Part shown: positions 5,239 through 8,304 of the stretch, piece by piece
Numbering within the stretch: the first letter of the stretch is position 1
Layout: every line of letters begins with the position of its first letter
Source: Bacillota bacterium
Lineage (GTDB): Bacteria > Bacillota > Clostridia > Lachnospirales > Lachnospiraceae
DNA: 8,304 nucleotides
NCBI GenBank assembly: GCA_023428655.1
Contig: JAEYXC010000372.1
Location: forward strand, 1 to 8,304
Direction of reading: 5' to 3'
Made by a program: the position numbers and the translations under genes
Notes under the pieces: model-generated
The model's database searches: none
Seen by the model: only the letters and a program-made list of their open reading frames with translations
What the model was told of the DNA's origin: nothing

Positions 5239-6168
5239 ATGAATATCGTTATGGCTATATTCGGCGCAGCTTCACAGGGCTTAACCTGGGCGATACTGGC
5301 ACTTGGTGTATACCTCACCTTCCGAATATTAAATTTTGCAGATATGTCCTGTGAGGGAAGCTTTGCTCTAGGAGGAAGCATCAGTGCAATGTTGATGGTC
5401 AATCATCAATGGAATCCGTTTTTTACACTCATTATTGCAATTCTTGCAGGAATGGCCGCCGGCTTTATTACCGGATTTCTACATACAAAGCTAAAAATTC
5501 CGGCCATTCTCTCCGGTATTCTGACGATGATTGGGTTATATTCCGTTAACCTTAGGGTTATGGGTCAGGCAAATACATCTTTAATCGGACAAAATACGAT
5601 TATATCAATATTTAAAGGGTTATTGCCGGCAGCGAAGGAAATAGGTATTAAGGATTCGACTCTTCAGGTGTGGGTAACCATGGGAGTAGGTTTTGTATGC
5701 ATTTTCATAGTAATTGCTATACTATACTGGTTCTTCGGAACGGAAATCGGTTGCTGCATTCGTGCTACGGGCAATAATGAGAATATGGTTCGTGCACAGG
5801 GTGTGAATACGGATAAAATGAAGATCTTAGGACTTGTTCTCAGTAACGGTCTGATTGCTTTGGCGGGTGCATTGGTTACACAGAGCCAGGGCTATGCAGA
5901 TGTTAATATGGGTGTTGGCGCTATCGTAATCGGCCTTGCATCCATCGTTATGGGAGAGGTATTGCTTTATTGGGCGAAAAATTTTGCAGCAAAGCTAATC
6001 GCTATTGTTCTGGGCTCTGTAATTTATCGAATGATCATTGCTGTTGTATTACAAATGGGAATGGATACCAATGATATGAAGCTTTTAACAGCTGTTGTCG
6101 TTGCACTTGCCCTTTCGGTACCGGTATTAAAGAAGAAAAAAGGAACTGTTCGAAGGGAGGGGATCTAG
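5239..6168 (+). CDS. ABC importer permease (BPD_transp_2 / LivH-like)
   Basis: An integral membrane permease of 309 residues that would form the translocation path for the importer. About eight or nine hydrophobic segments can be seen, near residues 5-27, 41-54, 61-82, 88-106, 142-166, 196-214, 225-244, 250-272 and 280-297. The cytoplasmic loop at 168-195 (GTEIGCCIRATGNN then RAQGVNTDKMK) is the coupling-loop region typical of the branched-chain amino acid/sugar permease family. The C-terminus is basic (KKKKGTVRR), as expected for a cytoplasmic tail. Start ATG 5239 follows AAGGAA at 5224-5229. The gene lies 149 bases after the lipoprotein gene, across a strong hairpin, and only one base separates its stop from the ATPase start, so the last two genes are translationally coupled. 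Confidence 0.9.
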   Translation: MNIVMAIFGAASQGLTWAILALGVYLTFRILNFADMSCEGSFALGGSISAMLMVNHQWNPFFTLIIAILAGMAAGFITGFLHTKLKIPAILSGILTMIGLYSVNLRVMGQANTSLIGQNTIISIFKGLLPAAKEIGIKDSTLQVWVTMGVGFVCIFIVIAILYWFFGTEIGCCIRATGNNENMVRAQGVNTDKMKILGLVLSNGLIALAGALVTQSQGYADVNMGVGAIVIGLASIVMGEVLLYWAKNFAAKLIAIVLGSVIYRMIIAVVLQMGMDTNDMKLLTAVVVALALSVPVLKKKKGTVRREGI

Positions 6169-6169
6169 G

Positions 6170-6964
6170 ATGCTAAAATTGTCCGATATCTATAAAACCT
6201 TCAATCCCGGAACGGTGAATGAGAAAAATGTCTTAAACGGCTTAAATCTTGAGCTGAAGCAAGGGGATTTTGTAACGGTCATCGGAGGAAACGGTGCGGG
6301 TAAGTCAACGATGTTGAATATGATAGCCGGAGTACATTTTCCGGATGAGGGTCGTATTGTTTTAGACTCAGAGGATATCACAAAGCTACCGGAGCATACC
6401 AGGGCAAAATACCTGGGAAGAGTATTTCAGGATCCGATGATGGGTACAGCTGCGAATATGGAGATCGAAGAGAATCTTGCATTAGCGTATCGACGTGGAA
6501 AGAAGCGAGGCCTTGGATGGGGAATCACCAAGGAGGAAAAGGAAGTATATGTGGATAAGCTTAAGATGCTTGATCTGGGCTTAGAAACCAGACTAACTGC
6601 AAAGGTAGGCTTGCTGTCCGGAGGTCAAAGACAGGCGCTAACATTACTGATGGCCACATTAAAGCAGCCAAAGCTTCTATTGCTGGATGAGCATACGGCT
6701 GCACTGGATCCAAAGACAGCCAGCAAGGTATTGGAATTATCCGAGCAGATCATAACAGCGAACTCCCTGACCGCATTGATGGTTACTCATAATATGAAGA
6801 ATGCCATTCAATACGGAAATCGTTTAATTATGATGTATGATGGAAGAATTATTTATGATGTTGCCGGTGAGACGAAGAAGAACCTTCGTGTCAGTGACCT
6901 GCTGGAGAAGTTTGAGAAGGCAAGTGGCGGTGAATTTGCAAATGACCGAATGATCCTATCATAA
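6170..6964 (+). CDS. ABC importer ATP-binding protein
   Basis: The cytoplasmic ATPase that drives the importer, 264 residues, typical for the COG1101-type partner of these permeases. It is complete: Walker A GGNGAGKST at 39-47, Q-loop Q87 in VFQDP, signature LSGGQ at 149-153, Walker B LLLLDE ending at E174, D-loop AALD (177-180) and switch H207 in VTHN. The residue after the catalytic Glu is His (DEH), which I recall as usual in this subfamily, where most ABC ATPases have P or A. The ribosome site GGGAGGGG lies inside the end of the permease gene, with one base between stop and start. A strong terminator follows at 7004-7036, so this is the last gene of the operon. Confidence 0.94.
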   Translation: MLKLSDIYKTFNPGTVNEKNVLNGLNLELKQGDFVTVIGGNGAGKSTMLNMIAGVHFPDEGRIVLDSEDITKLPEHTRAKYLGRVFQDPMMGTAANMEIEENLALAYRRGKKRGLGWGITKEEKEVYVDKLKMLDLGLETRLTAKVGLLSGGQRQALTLLMATLKQPKLLLLDEHTAALDPKTASKVLELSEQIITANSLTALMVTHNMKNAIQYGNRLIMMYDGRIIYDVAGETKKNLRVSDLLEKFEKASGGEFANDRMILS

Positions 6965-7003
6965 TGAGGATGGAATTAGGCTCAAATAACTACAATAATA
7001 GAG

Positions 7004-7036
7004 AGGGAATGCCTTGTTTATAGGCATTCCCTTTTT
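7004..7036 (+). terminator. Intrinsic terminator of the ABC importer operon
   Basis: AGGGAATGCC (7004-7013) pairs perfectly with GGCATTCCCT (7023-7032) around a 9-base loop, followed directly by TTTT to 7036. It lies 40 bases after the ATPase stop codon. Confidence 0.92.
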
Positions 7037-7083
7037 AGTAGCTTATCATAAAATCGGTGATAAATTACATAAATATAATTTAA

Positions 7084-7112
7084 TTGTATTTCCTACGAAA
7101 ATGGACTATTAT
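7084..7112 (+). promoter_or_regulatory. Possible promoter before the truncated sensor gene
   Basis: TTGTAT (7084-7089), a 17-base spacer and TATTAT (7107-7112). The -10 box is good and the -35 weak. A separate TATAAT at 7074-7079 lacks a matching -35. Either could serve the sensor genes downstream. Confidence 0.4.
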
Positions 7113-7170
7113 GGTAGATAAGTACTAGTAGTTTTTTGTTGGTAATTGGCACTCATATAGAAGTGGGGGT

Positions 7171-7506
7171 ATGTATGTGCTGGGTAGTAATAGAAGGACA
7201 ATTGGTGTATTAATATCCCAGGTGAATCACGAATATCAGGATAACCTAAGTAGGGGCATTATTAAAACAGCAAAGGAACTCGATTACAACGTTGCATTTT
7301 TTACGAACTTTGGAGGATATGGGCAACCTGCTTATGATATAGGAGAGGCTGAGATTGTTAATCTTCCTAATTATGAAGAACTGGATGGTATTATTATAGC
7401 CACGGATACTTTGTTGTTACATAATCTGGAGGCACGTTATAGGCAACACATAAGCCGGAGATGTAAATGTCCGGTTGTTAGCGTGCGCAGAGAAATTACT
7501 GTTTAA
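7171..7506 (+). pseudogene. Truncated LacI/PBP1-type ligand-binding domain, relic paralogue
   Basis: An open frame of 111 codons covering only the first lobe of a LacI-like periplasmic-binding-fold domain. It aligns without gaps to residues 16-117 of the next gene, with roughly 55% identity counted by eye; shared blocks include LSRGI, YNVAFF, DGIII and CPVVSVR. After that the frame ends at TAA 7504-7506. The DNA just past the break (AATGT then AATCG, near 7506-7517) still resembles the paralogue with small deletions, then similarity stops. No helix-turn-helix precedes the domain. The real start may be GTG 7177, since GTGGGGGT at 7163-7170 is too close to ATG 7171. Full-length relatives run to two lobes plus an output domain, so this is most likely a decayed tandem duplicate. 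A functional one-lobe protein is less likely. Confidence 0.7.
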
Positions 7507-7574
7507 TGTAATCGTATTATAGCCAGAAAATTTGGACCCCGGATATAGCAGCAGATAGAGTGGAGGCGGTATCT

Positions 7575-8304
7575 ATGCGTCAGGGGATGATTGGGGAGAT
7601 TGATATGTTCGAAAATGGAAGAAAGACAATCGGTGTTTTTATTACCCAGGTACAACAGGAATTTCAGGAAGTCCTAAGTAGGGGTATCTGTCAAAAAGCA
7701 AAGGAATTAGGTTATAATGTCGCCTTTTTCGCTAATTTTCTTGGTTATGGTGAGTTCCAATATGAGGCTGGTGAACGTAGTATAGCGCTACTGCCCAGAT
7801 ATCAGGATTTTGACGGTATCATTATAATGCCGGACACCATGTTTGTTCAGGGATTTGATAAATGTATCCGCGATCATATCACAAAATACTCCAATTGCCC
7901 TGTCGTGAGCGTGAGACAGGAAATTGATGATTATTATAATGTTTTAATCGACGACACCTCCGTTTTGGATGAGATTATCCATCATTTTATTGTAGACCAT
8001 GGCTATCAGCGGATCAATTTTTTAACCGGTCCAAAGGATAATCCGGTATCCCATGTACGTCTGGAGGCCTTTAAGAGAATTATGAAGGAGCATAATCTCC
8101 CTGTGGAGGAGGATCAGACTTATTTTGGTGACTTCTGGAAATATAGAGGCTATGATGCAGTAAGGCATTGGTTTTCGGGTACTAAGAAACGCCCGGAGGC
8201 GATTATCTGTGCGAATGACTATATGGCGATCACAGTCTGTAATGCCTTAGCTGAGAGAGGAATCTTTGTTCCTGAGGATGTGGCAATCTCCGGCTGTGAT
8301 AATA
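7575..8304 (+). CDS. LacI/PBP1-type ligand sensor without N-terminal HTH, 3' end outside window
   Basis: The frame is open for 243 codons to the right edge. Residues 16 onward are a LacI/GalR-type ligand-binding domain: RKTIGVFITQ, DGIIIMPD (80-87), CPVVSVRQE (108-116), FLTGPKD (149-155) with the R162/F166 spacing usual in the family, then ICANDYMAI (211-219) and VPEDVAISGCDN (232-243). A LacI repressor would have about 60 residues of helix-turn-helix in front; here only 15 residues precede the domain, so the output must lie past the edge. In Clostridia such lobes are found fused to GGDEF, kinase or AraC-type modules; which one applies here is unknown. GGAGG (7562-7566) is 8 bases before ATG 7575. 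ATG 7605 (residue 11), with GGGGAG in front, is a second possible start. No signal peptide is seen, which suggests a cytoplasmic sugar or nucleoside-like sensor. Confidence 0.8.
   Translation, partial: MRQGMIGEIDMFENGRKTIGVFITQVQQEFQEVLSRGICQKAKELGYNVAFFANFLGYGEFQYEAGERSIALLPRYQDFDGIIIMPDTMFVQGFDKCIRDHITKYSNCPVVSVRQEIDDYYNVLIDDTSVLDEIIHHFIVDHGYQRINFLTGPKDNPVSHVRLEAFKRIMKEHNLPVEEDQTYFGDFWKYRGYDAVRHWFSGTKKRPEAIICANDYMAITVCNALAERGIFVPEDVAISGCDN

Noticed and set aside
1..8304. CRISPR array, tRNA, rRNA or complete insertion sequence
   Set aside because: No evenly spaced direct repeats, cloverleaf with CCA-type end, rRNA-like stretch or transposase motif was seen on either strand.

Overview
The window looks like part of a Firmicutes chromosome, most likely class Clostridia and perhaps Lachnospiraceae. 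This rests on moderately low GC (about 40% by eye), strong AGGAGG-type ribosome binding sites, sigma-A-like promoters, a LytTR response regulator and a LacI-type sensor lobe without a DNA-binding head. The assignment is inferred from style and remembered families, not from a search. All convincing genes lie on the + strand.

Layout. (1) Positions 1-781: the last codons of an upstream gene, probably a sensor kinase, overlap a LytTR-type response regulator. (2) Positions 782-1159: a 378-base gap with a possible structured RNA (840-968) bounded by a 15-bp stem ending in a T run, then a good promoter. (3) Positions 1160-2904: a histidine phosphatase and an unusual fusion of dihydrofolate reductase with a GNAT acetyltransferase. 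(4) Positions 2906-3844: a hairpin, a strong promoter, a short leader carrying a complete intrinsic terminator, and a metallo-beta-lactamase-fold protein. (5) Positions 3866-6964: a cluster of hairpins including a likely terminator, another strong promoter, and a three-gene ABC importer operon (lipoprotein, permease, ATPase) of the uncharacterised/TrpXYZ-like class. A long hairpin follows the lipoprotein gene and a textbook terminator closes the operon. (6) Positions 7171-8304: two tandem paralogous genes for LacI/PBP1-type ligand-binding domains without a helix-turn-helix. The first is truncated and looks like a relic; the second runs off the right edge.

How the parts work together. The importer operon is a coherent unit: the lipoprotein captures ligand, the permease carries it across the membrane and the ATPase drives transport. 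The other genes look like separate transcription units. The most notable items are the DHFR-GNAT fusion, whose DHFR half carries a GEQ motif that I recall from trimethoprim-insensitive DfrA enzymes; the promoter-terminator leader before the metallo-hydrolase gene; the unassigned structured element at 840-968; and the decayed paralogue next to an intact HTH-less sensor. I see no CRISPR array, tRNA, rRNA or complete mobile element.
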